The notes below the pieces were generated by a model that saw only the letters and a list, made by a program, of their open reading frames with translations, was not told where the DNA came from and searched no databases. From contig MFFN01000004.1 in NCBI GenBank assembly GCA_001777915.1, positions 62,001 through 126,000 on the forward strand: DNA of 64,000 nt. Reading direction: 5' to 3'. The DNA comes from Candidatus Edwardsbacteria bacterium RifOxyA12_full_54_48. Its GTDB lineage: Bacteria > Edwardsbacteria > AC1 > EtOH8. This document shows positions 51,358-59,221 of the stretch, piece after piece. How positions within the stretch are numbered: position 1 is the first letter of the stretch; every line of letters starts with the position of its first letter. Both the position numbers and the translations under genes were made by a program.

Positions 51358-51747
51358 TCAGTTTGAATTGATATAATCTATCACCGCTTTGGAGGTTGCG
51401 CCGGGGGTAAATATCTCCTTAATACCCGCCTCCTTCAATGCCGGTATATCATCGGCTGGGATAACCCCTCCGCCGAACACCTTTATATCTTCCGCCTGCC
51501 TCTGTTTCAAGATTTCCACCACTTTGGGAAACAGGGAGTTGTGAGCCCCCGAAAGACAGGACAGTCCCACCCATTGTACATCCTCCTGTATTGCCGCACT
51601 GGCAATGGCTTCCGGGGTTTGCCTCAAACCGGTATATATCACTTCGAACCCGGCGTCCCTTAGTGCCCGGGCGATGAACTTAGCCCCCCGATCGTGCCCA
51701 TCCAAGCCTGGCTTGGCGATCAAAATCCTGATCTTTTTTTCCGACAT
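51358..51747 (-). CDS. mcmA2: Methylmalonyl-CoA mutase, cobalamin-binding subunit
   Basis: 129 residues, matching the separate B12-binding subunit of two-gene mutases. The base-off motif DGHDRG (D-x-H-x-x-G, about 16-21) provides the cobalt-coordinating His. [14 protein letters not shown] and [11 protein letters not shown] are the other conserved loops around the nucleotide tail. Pairs with the catalytic subunit encoded 75 bp upstream. Confidence 0.96.
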   Translation of the reverse strand: MSEKKIRILIAKPGLDGHDRGAKFIARALRDAGFEVIYTGLRQTPEAIASAAIQEDVQWVGLSCLSGAHNSLFPKVVEILKQRQAEDIKVFGGGVIPADDIPALKEAGIKEIFTPGATSKAVIDYINSN

Positions 51748-51821
51748 ATATATTATTTCTCCCTATAGATTTCTTTTCTCCGTTCGTCCTGCTCTTGATT
51801 TTTAAGTGGGCTGAACGGTCG

Positions 51822-53603
51822 TTATAGGACCACTGATTCCCGGTATTCGCCGAATTCATCCCTAAGCACCTGGCATATTTCCCCCAGAGTGGCATATTGC
51901 TTGACCGCAGTTAAAATGAGCGGCATCAGATTATCCTTGCCTTGAGCGGCCTGGCGAATCTTTTCCAGCGAATTTTGAACCGCCGTATTATCGCGCTGGA
52001 CCTTTATCTGGTTTATTTTTATTAACTGGGCCTCGGCCACCGCCGGCGACACCTTGAGCAAGTTTTTCATCGGCTCTTCCTGAACGGTGAATTTATTGAC
52101 CCCCACCACTACCCGTTCTTTACTCTCAACATCCAGTTGATAGCGGTAAGCCGACTCCTGGATCTCACTCTGAATATAGCCTTTCTCCACCGCTCGGACC
52201 ATGCCGCCCATCTTGTCTATCTTTTTTATATACTCCAGGGCGGACTTCTCGATCTCATTGGTCTTGGCTTCGATAAAATACGACCCGGCCAGAGGATCTA
52301 TGGTGTCGGCCACTCCTGATTCATAGGCTACGATCTGCTGAGTGCGCAGGGCTATCCTTACCGATTCTTCGGTCGGCAGGGCCAGGGCCTCGTCCTTGGA
52401 GTTGGTATGCAGGCTCTGGGTGCCGCCCATAACCGCCGCCAGGGTTTGAATGGTCACCCGGACTATATTATTGTCCGGCTGCTGGGCGGTCATGGTGGAC
52501 CCGGCCGTTTGCGAGTGGAAACGAAGCATCAGCGAACTGGGCTTTTGGGCGTTGAAGCGCTCCTTCATGATCCTGGCCCACAGTCTCCGGGCCGCCCGGA
52601 ATTTGGCCACCTCTTCGAACAGGTTGTTGTTGGCGTTGAAGAAGAACGACAGCCGGCTGGCAAAATCGTCCACATTCAATCCGGTATCCAGGGCGGCCTG
52701 AACATAGGCGATACCATCGGCCAGGGTGAAGGCCACCTCTTGGGTGGCGCTGGCTCCGGCCTCCCGGATATGATAGCCCGATATGGAGATGGTGTTCCAC
52801 TTGGGCACTTCTTTGGCACAGTATTCAAAGATATCGGTGATCAGCCGCATGGAAGGCTTGGGGGGGAAAATATAGGTCCCCCTGGCAATGTATTCCTTTA
52901 AGATATCGTTCTGGATGGTGCCGTGGATCTGGGAGGGACTCACCCCCTGTTTTTCGGCGACGGCGATATACATGGCCAACAATACCGAGGCCGGGGCATT
53001 GATGGTCATGGAGGTGGATACCTTATCCAGGGGGATGCCGTCAAAAAGGATCTCCATATCGGCCAGCGAGTCTATCGCCACCCCGACCTTTCCCACCTCT
53101 CCGGTTGACATCGGATGGTCGGAGTCGTAGCCTATCTGAGTCGGCAGGTCGAAGGCGATCGACAGGCCGGTTTGTCCCTGCTGAAGCAAGTACTTGTAGC
53201 GGTGATTTGATTCGGCGGCGTCCCCGAAACCGGCGTACTGCCGCATGGTCCAGAACTTGCCCCGATACATGGTTGGCTGGACGCCTCGGGTATAGGGATA
53301 TTGCCCGGGGAAGCCCAGCTCTTTGGGGTAATCCACCTCCCCTACATCATCCGGGGTATAAAGCCGGTTGACCTCGGCGCCCGAAGTAAGCAAAAATTTC
53401 TCTTTTCTTTCGGGATATTTGGCCAGCAGCGGCGTAACGCTGTTTGATTGCCATTCGGCGATCTGCTTTTTTAGATCGTCCGGGGCGTTGGCTTTCATAA
53501 CTCCGTTCGGTTTGGAAACTTGGGCCCTTTTGCCGGGCCTTTTAAGCGCCGGATGGGGCTTTTTTATTTCCTTTTTCTTGGCTGTTTTTTTCATGGTTTT
53601 CAT
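51822..53603 (-). CDS. mcmA1: Methylmalonyl-CoA mutase, catalytic (large) subunit
   Basis: 593 residues from ATG 53603 (AGGGA 6 bp upstream). A lysine-rich tail of about 35 residues precedes the TIM-barrel: [44 protein letters not shown] and [20 protein letters not shown] are signature blocks. The Tyr/Arg of TMYRGK contact CoA substrate. Isomerises succinyl-CoA and methylmalonyl-CoA. Assignment as MCM rather than isobutyryl-CoA or ethylmalonyl-CoA mutase is favoured by the clustered epimerase. First gene of the operon, with a promoter at 53654. Confidence 0.96.
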   Translation of the reverse strand: MKTMKKTAKKKEIKKPHPALKRPGKRAQVSKPNGVMKANAPDDLKKQIAEWQSNSVTPLLAKYPERKEKFLLTSGAEVNRLYTPDDVGEVDYPKELGFPGQYPYTRGVQPTMYRGKFWTMRQYAGFGDAAESNHRYKYLLQQGQTGLSIAFDLPTQIGYDSDHPMSTGEVGKVGVAIDSLADMEILFDGIPLDKVSTSMTINAPASVLLAMYIAVAEKQGVSPSQIHGTIQNDILKEYIARGTYIFPPKPSMRLITDIFEYCAKEVPKWNTISISGYHIREAGASATQEVAFTLADGIAYVQAALDTGLNVDDFASRLSFFFNANNNLFEEVAKFRAARRLWARIMKERFNAQKPSSLMLRFHSQTAGSTMTAQQPDNNIVRVTIQTLAAVMGGTQSLHTNSKDEALALPTEESVRIALRTQQIVAYESGVADTIDPLAGSYFIEAKTNEIEKSALEYIKKIDKMGGMVRAVEKGYIQSEIQESAYRYQLDVESKERVVVGVNKFTVQEEPMKNLLKVSPAVAEAQLIKINQIKVQRDNTAVQNSLEKIRQAAQGKDNLMPLILTAVKQYATLGEICQVLRDEFGEYRESVVL

Positions 53604-53653
53604 ATATTCCCTGCAATATGTTGATTGATCTGTTTCACAACTTATAATCAATT

Positions 53654-53682
53654 ATTATAACACTATGGATATAAAAAAGCAA
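53654..53682 (-). promoter_or_regulatory. Promoter of the mutase operon
   Basis: Minus strand TTGCTT (53682-53677), 17 bp, TATAAT (53659-53654), 50 bases upstream of ATG 53603. Confidence 0.68.
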
Positions 53683-53703
53683 AATTTTATTTTAATTTAT
53701 TTA

Positions 53704-53732
53704 TTGACAAAATATCGCCAATCAATTATTCT
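53704..53732 (+). promoter_or_regulatory. Promoter of the ogt-pilZ pair
   Basis: TTGACA (53704-53709), 17 bp, TATTCT (53727-53732), 22 bases before ATG 53755. Confidence 0.65.
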
Positions 53733-53754
53733 TAATGTAAAGAGAGTGATAAAA

Positions 53755-54267
53755 ATGATCAGCTATACCAAAATATACTTTACCCGATACAATACGCCCA
53801 TCGGCCGATTATACCTGGCCGCCACCGACAAGGGTCTGCTTAACATTGCTCCAGAAAAGGGCTCCGAGCTGTCCTTCCTGATAGACCTGCCGATCAGGCA
53901 TTATGACCTAGTACGCAGCGAAAAACCCTTTCTGCAGATCAAAAAACAATTGGACAGATATTTTAAAGGTCAGCCGGTGGTCTTCAAATTCAGGGCCGAT
54001 ATGAGCCATGGCACCGGCTTCCAGAGAAGCGTCTGGAGGAAACTGTCCGGCCTGCTGCCCGGTCAGATGATGACCTACGGCATTCTGGCCCGGGAGATAG
54101 GCCAGCCCAAAGCTTACCGTGCCGTTGGTCAGGCGGTGGGAGCCAACCCCCTGCCGATAATCATCCCCTGCCACCGGGTGATCGCCTCCGACGGCTCGCT
54201 GGGCGGCTTTGCCTGGGGAATAAAGGTCAAGAAAAAACTGTTATCCATTGAAGGGATAGGCTTATGA
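53755..54267 (+). CDS. ogt: Methylated-DNA--protein-cysteine methyltransferase
   Basis: 170 residues from ATG 53755. Suicide repair enzyme removing alkyl groups from O6 of guanine. The acceptor Cys is in IIIPCHRVIASDGSLGGFAWG, preceded by the helix-turn-helix region FQRSVWRKLSGLLPGQMMTYGILAREIGQPKAYRAVGQAVGANP with the arginine finger. A longer frame to 53665 lies in an AT-rich promoter region and is rejected. Its stop overlaps the PilZ gene start (ATGA). Confidence 0.96.
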   Translation: MISYTKIYFTRYNTPIGRLYLAATDKGLLNIAPEKGSELSFLIDLPIRHYDLVRSEKPFLQIKKQLDRYFKGQPVVFKFRADMSHGTGFQRSVWRKLSGLLPGQMMTYGILAREIGQPKAYRAVGQAVGANPLPIIIPCHRVIASDGSLGGFAWGIKVKKKLLSIEGIGL

Positions 54268-54641
54268 AAAAGACAGCCTCGTCAAAAGAAAGAAGAAAGT
54301 TTATACGGTTGCCGGTGGAGATAAGGGTGAAATATAAAGCCCTTAAGGAGATCATTGACACCAGCGGGTTAAAACCGGCCAAGGTGAAAAACCTGAGCTC
54401 CGGGGGGATACTTTTTCATTCCGGCAAAAAACTAAGCAAGGACGATACCCTGCAGTTAAAACTTGATTTTGCCCGGGGCAAAAGCAAATACGATTTGGCG
54501 GCAATCGGACAGGTGGTGCGCTGCAGCGCATTGAAAAACGGGCAATACACCATCGGGGTGCGGTTTTTGGAGATATACTCGGACGACCTGGATTTGTTGA
54601 AGGGCTTTATCGAGAAGAAGGCAACGAGGCCGGGTAAGTGA
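54264..54641 (+). CDS. PilZ-domain protein
   Basis: 125 residues, single PilZ domain. The c-di-GMP-binding motifs are present: RRKFIR (R-x3-R, about 10-15) and NLSSGG (D/N-x-S-x-x-G, about 43-48). A c-di-GMP effector with no output domain, so it probably acts by binding a partner. Translationally coupled to ogt by a 4-base overlap; a link between DNA repair and c-di-GMP is not obvious, and the pairing may be accidental. Closed by a strong bidirectional terminator. Confidence 0.92.
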   Translation: MKKTASSKERRKFIRLPVEIRVKYKALKEIIDTSGLKPAKVKNLSSGGILFHSGKKLSKDDTLQLKLDFARGKSKYDLAAIGQVVRCSALKNGQYTIGVRFLEIYSDDLDLLKGFIEKKATRPGK

Positions 54642-54654
54642 CGGCATTCCTATA

Positions 54655-54689
54655 AACAGAAAAGGGCGGTTTTACCGCCCTTTTCTGTT
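54655..54689 (+). terminator. Bidirectional terminator
   Basis: AACAGAAAAGGGCGGT-TTT-ACCGCCCTTTTCTGTT, a 16-bp perfect stem with A-run and T-run. Serves the ogt-pilZ unit and the convergent DUF192 gene. Confidence 0.92.
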
Positions 54690-54755
54690 TCAGACCCCGA
54701 GCCCACAAAACCGATGGTTTCCCCTGCTTTGGTCCGCCAGGCTTATCATAGGCAA

Positions 54756-55229
54756 TTAAAACCTCACCTGGTCGCCGGCCTTGATCCCATTCTGCCCAAA
54801 CCACCCGGCGTTGGCCTCGATAACATAAAGGGCCGGGGCCAGCGACCGGTAGCGCGGCCCCTCATCCAGCGGCTTCATGGTCAGGATGTTGATGATCACT
54901 CCCTGTTCGGAGATGAAGGCGATGTCCAGCGGCAGATAGGTGTTCCTCATCCAGAATGACTGCATCTGGGGATACTCAAAAATGAACAGCATCCCCTCAT
55001 CCCCCGGCATAGTTTTCCTGAACATCAGTCCCTGCTCCCGGGATCGCGGGTTATCTACCACTTCCACCCATAAAACACTCTGCCCCACTGTAAGTTTGAT
55101 TCTTCCTGGTCGTTCAGACTGGACCTGATTTGTCTCGCTTGGCCTGTCATTTTCTCCAGTTTTGTGGCGGCATCCTGCCGCTGACAACAGCGACAGGATT
55201 ATCATCATTATTGTTAAATTGTTCCTCAA
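54756..55229 (-). CDS. DUF192 lipoprotein
   Basis: 157 residues. Lipoprotein signal with lipobox SAAGC (about 20). The mature DUF192 domain has the conserved REQGLMFRKTMPGDEGMLFIF, MQSFWMRNTYLPLDIAFI and the end VIEANAGWFGQNGIKAGDQVRF. DUF192 folds as a compact beta barrel; role unknown, possibly in envelope processes. The start is TTG 55229 with GAGGA just upstream; ATG at 55205 (MMIILSLL) is an alternative. Confidence 0.9.
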   Translation of the reverse strand: MRNNLTIMMIILSLLSAAGCRHKTGENDRPSETNQVQSERPGRIKLTVGQSVLWVEVVDNPRSREQGLMFRKTMPGDEGMLFIFEYPQMQSFWMRNTYLPLDIAFISEQGVIINILTMKPLDEGPRYRSLAPALYVIEANAGWFGQNGIKAGDQVRF

Positions 55230-55289
55230 TCTTCCTCGTGATTCATATGTTCCATATTGGCAATGATGGCCCGATACTGCGTAAAATTC

Positions 55290-58200
55290 TCACAAAATGC
55301 TCTGGAAATGGCTGGGCCGGTTCATGGTGCCGTCCAGCAGTTCCGAACGTTTTCTCTCCTGCTTCACATAATCGACCGATCCCCAGATCTTCAACGAGCC
55401 TGATAAACGGGTATCGCTGCCGCAGGTAAGGATCTGGGGTCCCAGGCTCAGGCAGGTCCGGGTCTCTGTCTTATGTCCGGACAGCAGCCAATATTCTGGG
55501 GCTTTCCCCTTGGGGTTTATTATCATCAGCGTGCCGTCATTTTTCTTTCCGGCCTTTGACTTGATGCCCACCAGCAGGCGACCGTCAAAACAGGCGCTAA
55601 GGCTGGAGACAGTACCGATGCCATCAGTCGTAACGGTCTCCACCTGGCCCGTCCGGTAATCAATGATGGCGATCTCTATGTTTCCCTTAGGCCCTGTGCC
55701 GGACCGGCCGACCGCCACCCTTCCTCCCGGATATCGGCAAAGACTTGCCCCGCCGGCCAGCCCGGCATCATACGACAGGGCCGAATTATTCCCGTTTTCC
55801 CAGACGATCAACCTGCCATCCGAGTCCAGGGAAAATACTCTTTTGCCCGGACCCATTTCAATCGCCGTAATGCTTCTGGCTGATAGTTTTGCCCCGCCGA
55901 CCTGACCTTCCCATTGGTTCCAGAGGCGAAGGCTGCCATCCGAATGCCCGGTGGCGATCAACTGGTCGCGGTTTGAGGCAATGGCCGTAATCGGCGGATG
56001 GTCATTCTTCCATTTGGTCAGATGCCCTTTACTTAAGGATGTGGTACCCAAGCGGCCGGCGCCGTCAATGGACCATATTTCTTCTCCCAGCACCGTAATT
56101 TGCCTTATATCTCCGCCAGGGAGACTGTGGTATTTCAGGCGATCGCCTATTCCATAGAAGGCCCCCACCTGGCCGCCCTTTCCGCCGAAGGCCACCTGCC
56201 CGGGGCCCATCAGGGCAACACAATTTACGGAGATACCGGCGGTTTCTATTGTTTCCAGAACGTGCCGGCTGGCTATAGAATTGCCGCTTTCCTTTCTGAC
56301 GAACTGCTCTTCGCTGGGCTCTATGGCCTGCCTTTCCCCGACAACTGTCTCCTGGGATAGGATATCCACGGTTTCTTCCCGCCGCCCGAATTTCTTGCCG
56401 CTGGTCGCCAATCTGCCCGTTGCCCTGCCGAACCGTCCTATCCTTATGAACCTCCCCCAGTTCTCGATCTTCCTATGCCGGAAAAGTTCCTGGATCTCTT
56501 CCCTGCCCGGCCGGGCAGGAAGGGAGTTTTCCAGCTGATATATCAGTACTCTCCCGTCACGATGAAACCTGGTCTCCCGGAGGTTCGGTTCTTCAACATA
56601 TGACAGACAGGTGGTTACGTTTTCCAACAATCCCTCGCGCTCCTCAAGGTTCATCCGCCGGGTGGAGTAGGTGGATCTAAATTTCAAAAGCACATCCAGG
56701 CGCTCCTGTTCGTTGAACAGGTTGACCAAATGGTGGAAATAGGCGTCATCCCTCCAGCCGTCCAGGATGATCAATTTTTTATCCCGGTGCTCATTCATGA
56801 ATTGCTCGAAATATTCCTCCGGATGGTCTTCCTCCTCCGACAGGGGGTAGTTCTGGTAGAATTGGGGCAGGACGCGCTTTTTCAGGAATTTCAAACCCAG
56901 CATCCGGTTAAAAATATCATTGTGGTCCGCACTGTCCCGGGCCAGATACAGAATGTCCTTTGATGCCCATCGGCCAAATCCCTCGGTCAGACACTGGCAG
57001 AAATAGGTCTTGCCAGTCCCTGAATCTCCGGTGACGGCCATTACCACCGGCGGGTGCTTTCCCATCAAATACCATAATGTCTCCGAAAGTTCATACAATC
57101 CCTGTCGACTGGGCTGCAGTGCCAATAAATCATTCCCGGCGGTGTTGTGCATCTGCAGCCGGGCAAACAGGCCCGGCAGATCCAGGTTTTTCAAACCCAA
57201 CAGGGCCTCTTCCGATACCCGGCACAGCCTGTCCTTTATCAGATCCAGCAAAACCGCAATGATCTCCGGTTCGATATTTCCGACATCACTTAACCGGGCC
57301 CGGCCTATTTTTCCCAGGGCCCAGGCCAGGGTGGCCCTTACATCCCTATCCTTGCTGTCCGCTTGGGCGGTAAGGAACGGAATGGCTGAAACCGGCGTTC
57401 TCTCCTGCTTGCCCAGAGCCCAGATGGATTCCCGTATTTCCAGGGCCGATGATCTCAGCCGCCCCTCGGCCTCTGGGCCGGACCCGGGCGATCCGGCCTT
57501 TAATTTATCCAACAAGACCCCGGCTGTCAAGGGTTCCCCCAGCCGTCCCAGTAGATACAACAGACCGGCGCTGAGATTGTCATGTTTTTGGTCCATCCGT
57601 TTCAGGAGATCGGCCGCCGTCTCGTCGCACCTTCGGTCCCGGACCTTTCCCAGGATGCAGGTAGCCTCGTACTGGATTCCGCTGGATATCGGAATGTCGG
57701 AATTGCCCAGCAGCCCCAGGCAGGGCCTTACCATGTGCTGCAGCCGGTCAACCGGCCAAGCCACGGCACCGTCGAGCTGTTCCAGGATCAGTTCGTACGC
57801 CTCGCTCCTGAGCTTTGGATCGGAGGGACCGGCCAGCAATCCTTCGACCTTACGGTTCAACCGGTCCTCCTCGGCAATCAGGCGGGATATTTTAACGAAC
57901 ATCTCGGAATCCCGCAGCAGATCATCGGCTAGCCGATCAAGGGCCTTGGCCCGAGAATATTCCTGGCCTGCCACTCCCCATCGATTGTAAGCTTCCTGTG
58001 TTTTTAAGGCGTACTCTTCGGACAGCCTTCTGCCCTGCTGGTCCCATTCGGCCACCGGCCGGCCGGCGTTATTTTTATAACAGGCGAATTCTATCAACCG
58101 GCATAAGGCGTTCAGGAATATTATCAGGGCTGCCTCAGGATTGGAGGCTGCCGGGCCCTGACCGAAGATATCTTTTATGACCTTCCAATCGGACTCCCTG

Positions 58201-58436
58201 GCCATCAGGGTTGTTGCCAGATTTTCAAGCTCGGCCTGTTGTCTGGCGCCGCTCTGCTCCCATAGCCGGTACCACAGTTCAGCGGAGGCCTTTTCCCATA
58301 CTTCGCCGGGGTCTTTCTGCCAACGCCCCTGCTCGTCCAGGAACGACATCCTGCCCGGCAGATACTCGGCCAAAAGCCGATTGAAAGCATCCACAATTTT
58401 GTTTATGCGGGGTGCCGGCATTTTAGACTTCTTCAC
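55290..58436 (-). CDS. HEAT-repeat/P-loop ATPase/WD40 multidomain protein
   Basis: 1048 residues from GTG 58436, which overlaps the REC-GcvH stop (GTGA); ATG 58421 is an alternative. Three parts: an N-terminal alpha-helical region including HEAT-like repeats (about 200-430: EATCILGKVRDRRCDETAADLLKRM, RATLAWALGKIGRA); a P-loop NTPase with Walker A GDSGTGKTYF (about 468-475) and LIILDGW as probable Walker B; and a C-terminal WD40-like propeller (about 725-1040: IATGHSDGSLRLWNQW, SLDSDGRLIVWENG, SGSLKIWGS). The P-loop part looks like uridine kinase/PRK rather than the NACHT or NB-ARC of STAND proteins. Probably the effector of the HK/REC-GcvH pair. No membrane segment. No characterised homologue is recognised. 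Confidence 0.85.
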   Translation of the reverse strand: MKKSKMPAPRINKIVDAFNRLLAEYLPGRMSFLDEQGRWQKDPGEVWEKASAELWYRLWEQSGARQQAELENLATTLMARESDWKVIKDIFGQGPAASNPEAALIIFLNALCRLIEFACYKNNAGRPVAEWDQQGRRLSEEYALKTQEAYNRWGVAGQEYSRAKALDRLADDLLRDSEMFVKISRLIAEEDRLNRKVEGLLAGPSDPKLRSEAYELILEQLDGAVAWPVDRLQHMVRPCLGLLGNSDIPISSGIQYEATCILGKVRDRRCDETAADLLKRMDQKHDNLSAGLLYLLGRLGEPLTAGVLLDKLKAGSPGSGPEAEGRLRSSALEIRESIWALGKQERTPVSAIPFLTAQADSKDRDVRATLAWALGKIGRARLSDVGNIEPEIIAVLLDLIKDRLCRVSEEALLGLKNLDLPGLFARLQMHNTAGNDLLALQPSRQGLYELSETLWYLMGKHPPVVMAVTGDSGTGKTYFCQCLTEGFGRWASKDILYLARDSADHNDIFNRMLGLKFLKKRVLPQFYQNYPLSEEEDHPEEYFEQFMNEHRDKKLIILDGWRDDAYFHHLVNLFNEQERLDVLLKFRSTYSTRRMNLEEREGLLENVTTCLSYVEEPNLRETRFHRDGRVLIYQLENSLPARPGREEIQELFRHRKIENWGRFIRIGRFGRATGRLATSGKKFGRREETVDILSQETVVGERQAIEPSEEQFVRKESGNSIASRHVLETIETAGISVNCVALMGPGQVAFGGKGGQVGAFYGIGDRLKYHSLPGGDIRQITVLGEEIWSIDGAGRLGTTSLSKGHLTKWKNDHPPITAIASNRDQLIATGHSDGSLRLWNQWEGQVGGAKLSARSITAIEMGPGKRVFSLDSDGRLIVWENGNNSALSYDAGLAGGASLCRYPGGRVAVGRSGTGPKGNIEIAIIDYRTGQVETVTTDGIGTVSSLSACFDGRLLVGIKSKAGKKNDGTLMIINPKGKAPEYWLLSGHKTETRTCLSLGPQILTCGSDTRLSGSLKIWGSVDYVKQERKRSELLDGTMNRPSHFQSIL

Positions 58437-59206
58437 GGATTCAGGACCAACAGGCTGTTCAGGTCGTCTTCCAGCTGGGTCGGGCTCACTTTTACCAGCC
58501 ATCCCCGTCCGTAAGGTTCTCGTTCCAATAAGGACATGTCGTTTTTTATCTCCTTGTTTACCGAGACGATCTGTCCCGATACCGGCATCCACAGGCGGTG
58601 AGAATGCTTTTTAGTGTCGCGGATAACAGCATAGGCTTCCCCCTGGATTATTTTATCACCCACCTCCGGAAGCTCGATGGCGGAGGCCGGTCCCAGGCCT
58701 TTCAAAAACTTATGATGAATGCCCACCGTTACCAGACCGTCCCGATCGACCTGGACCCAAGAATTATCCGGAATGCAGTACAACTGCGGCTGATGCGTTT
58801 TTATCTTCGGGTCGATTTCGACGGTTCGGTCTGTTTTTCGGCTCGCCTTTACCCGCTGGACTATATTGCGCAGGTCCTGGGGGGTGAAGGGTTTGGGAAG
58901 ATAGTCGAAAGCCCCTGCTTTTATTGATTCCACGGCTGTTTTTATCGTCGGGAATCCGGTGATCATGATGACGGCGGTCCGGGGACGCCTCTTTTTTATT
59001 GCCGCCAATACCTCCAGGCCGCTGATTCCGGGCATCATCAGATCGGTTATTATCAGATCATAGCGTTGTTTCAGATCCCTTTTCAGGGCTTCCTCGCCGC
59101 TCAAAGCGGTCTCCACCGAGCTATTTCTGTTTTCCAGTACGCTGGCGATACTTTTACAGACCGGCAGCTCATCGTCCACCACTAGTATCTTTAATTTATC
59201 GGGCAT
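58433..59206 (-). CDS. Response regulator with glycine-cleavage H-protein-like output domain
   Basis: 257 residues from ATG 59206 (GGGGGA 8 bp upstream; an ATG at 59221 directly follows the kinase stop). Receiver with Asp11/12, phospho-acceptor Asp55 (LIITDLMMPG), Thr83 and Lys105. A basic linker is followed by a complete GcvH-like barrel (about 143-257): SWVQVDRDGLVTVGIHHKFL, AIELPEVGDKI, AVIRDTKKHS, WMPVSGQIVSVN, REPYGRGWLVKV. The lysine aligned with the lipoylated Lys of GcvH is kept (Lys199, DTK), but its ESVKA context is lost. Encoded between a histidine kinase and a giant ATPase, with end-to-end overlaps. Confidence 0.9.
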   Translation of the reverse strand: MPDKLKILVVDDELPVCKSIASVLENRNSSVETALSGEEALKRDLKQRYDLIITDLMMPGISGLEVLAAIKKRRPRTAVIMITGFPTIKTAVESIKAGAFDYLPKPFTPQDLRNIVQRVKASRKTDRTVEIDPKIKTHQPQLYCIPDNSWVQVDRDGLVTVGIHHKFLKGLGPASAIELPEVGDKIIQGEAYAVIRDTKKHSHRLWMPVSGQIVSVNKEIKNDMSLLEREPYGRGWLVKVSPTQLEDDLNSLLVLNP

Positions 59207-59221
59207 CGTTTCATCCCCCAT

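Noticed and set aside
55290-58436. Classification of the giant ATPase as a STAND (NACHT/NB-ARC) defence protein
   Set aside because: Domain order is similar to STAND proteins with propellers, but the P-loop region looks kinase-like (GDSGTGKT, no clear NACHT or NB-ARC sensor motifs), and it is coupled to a two-component pair rather than defence genes.
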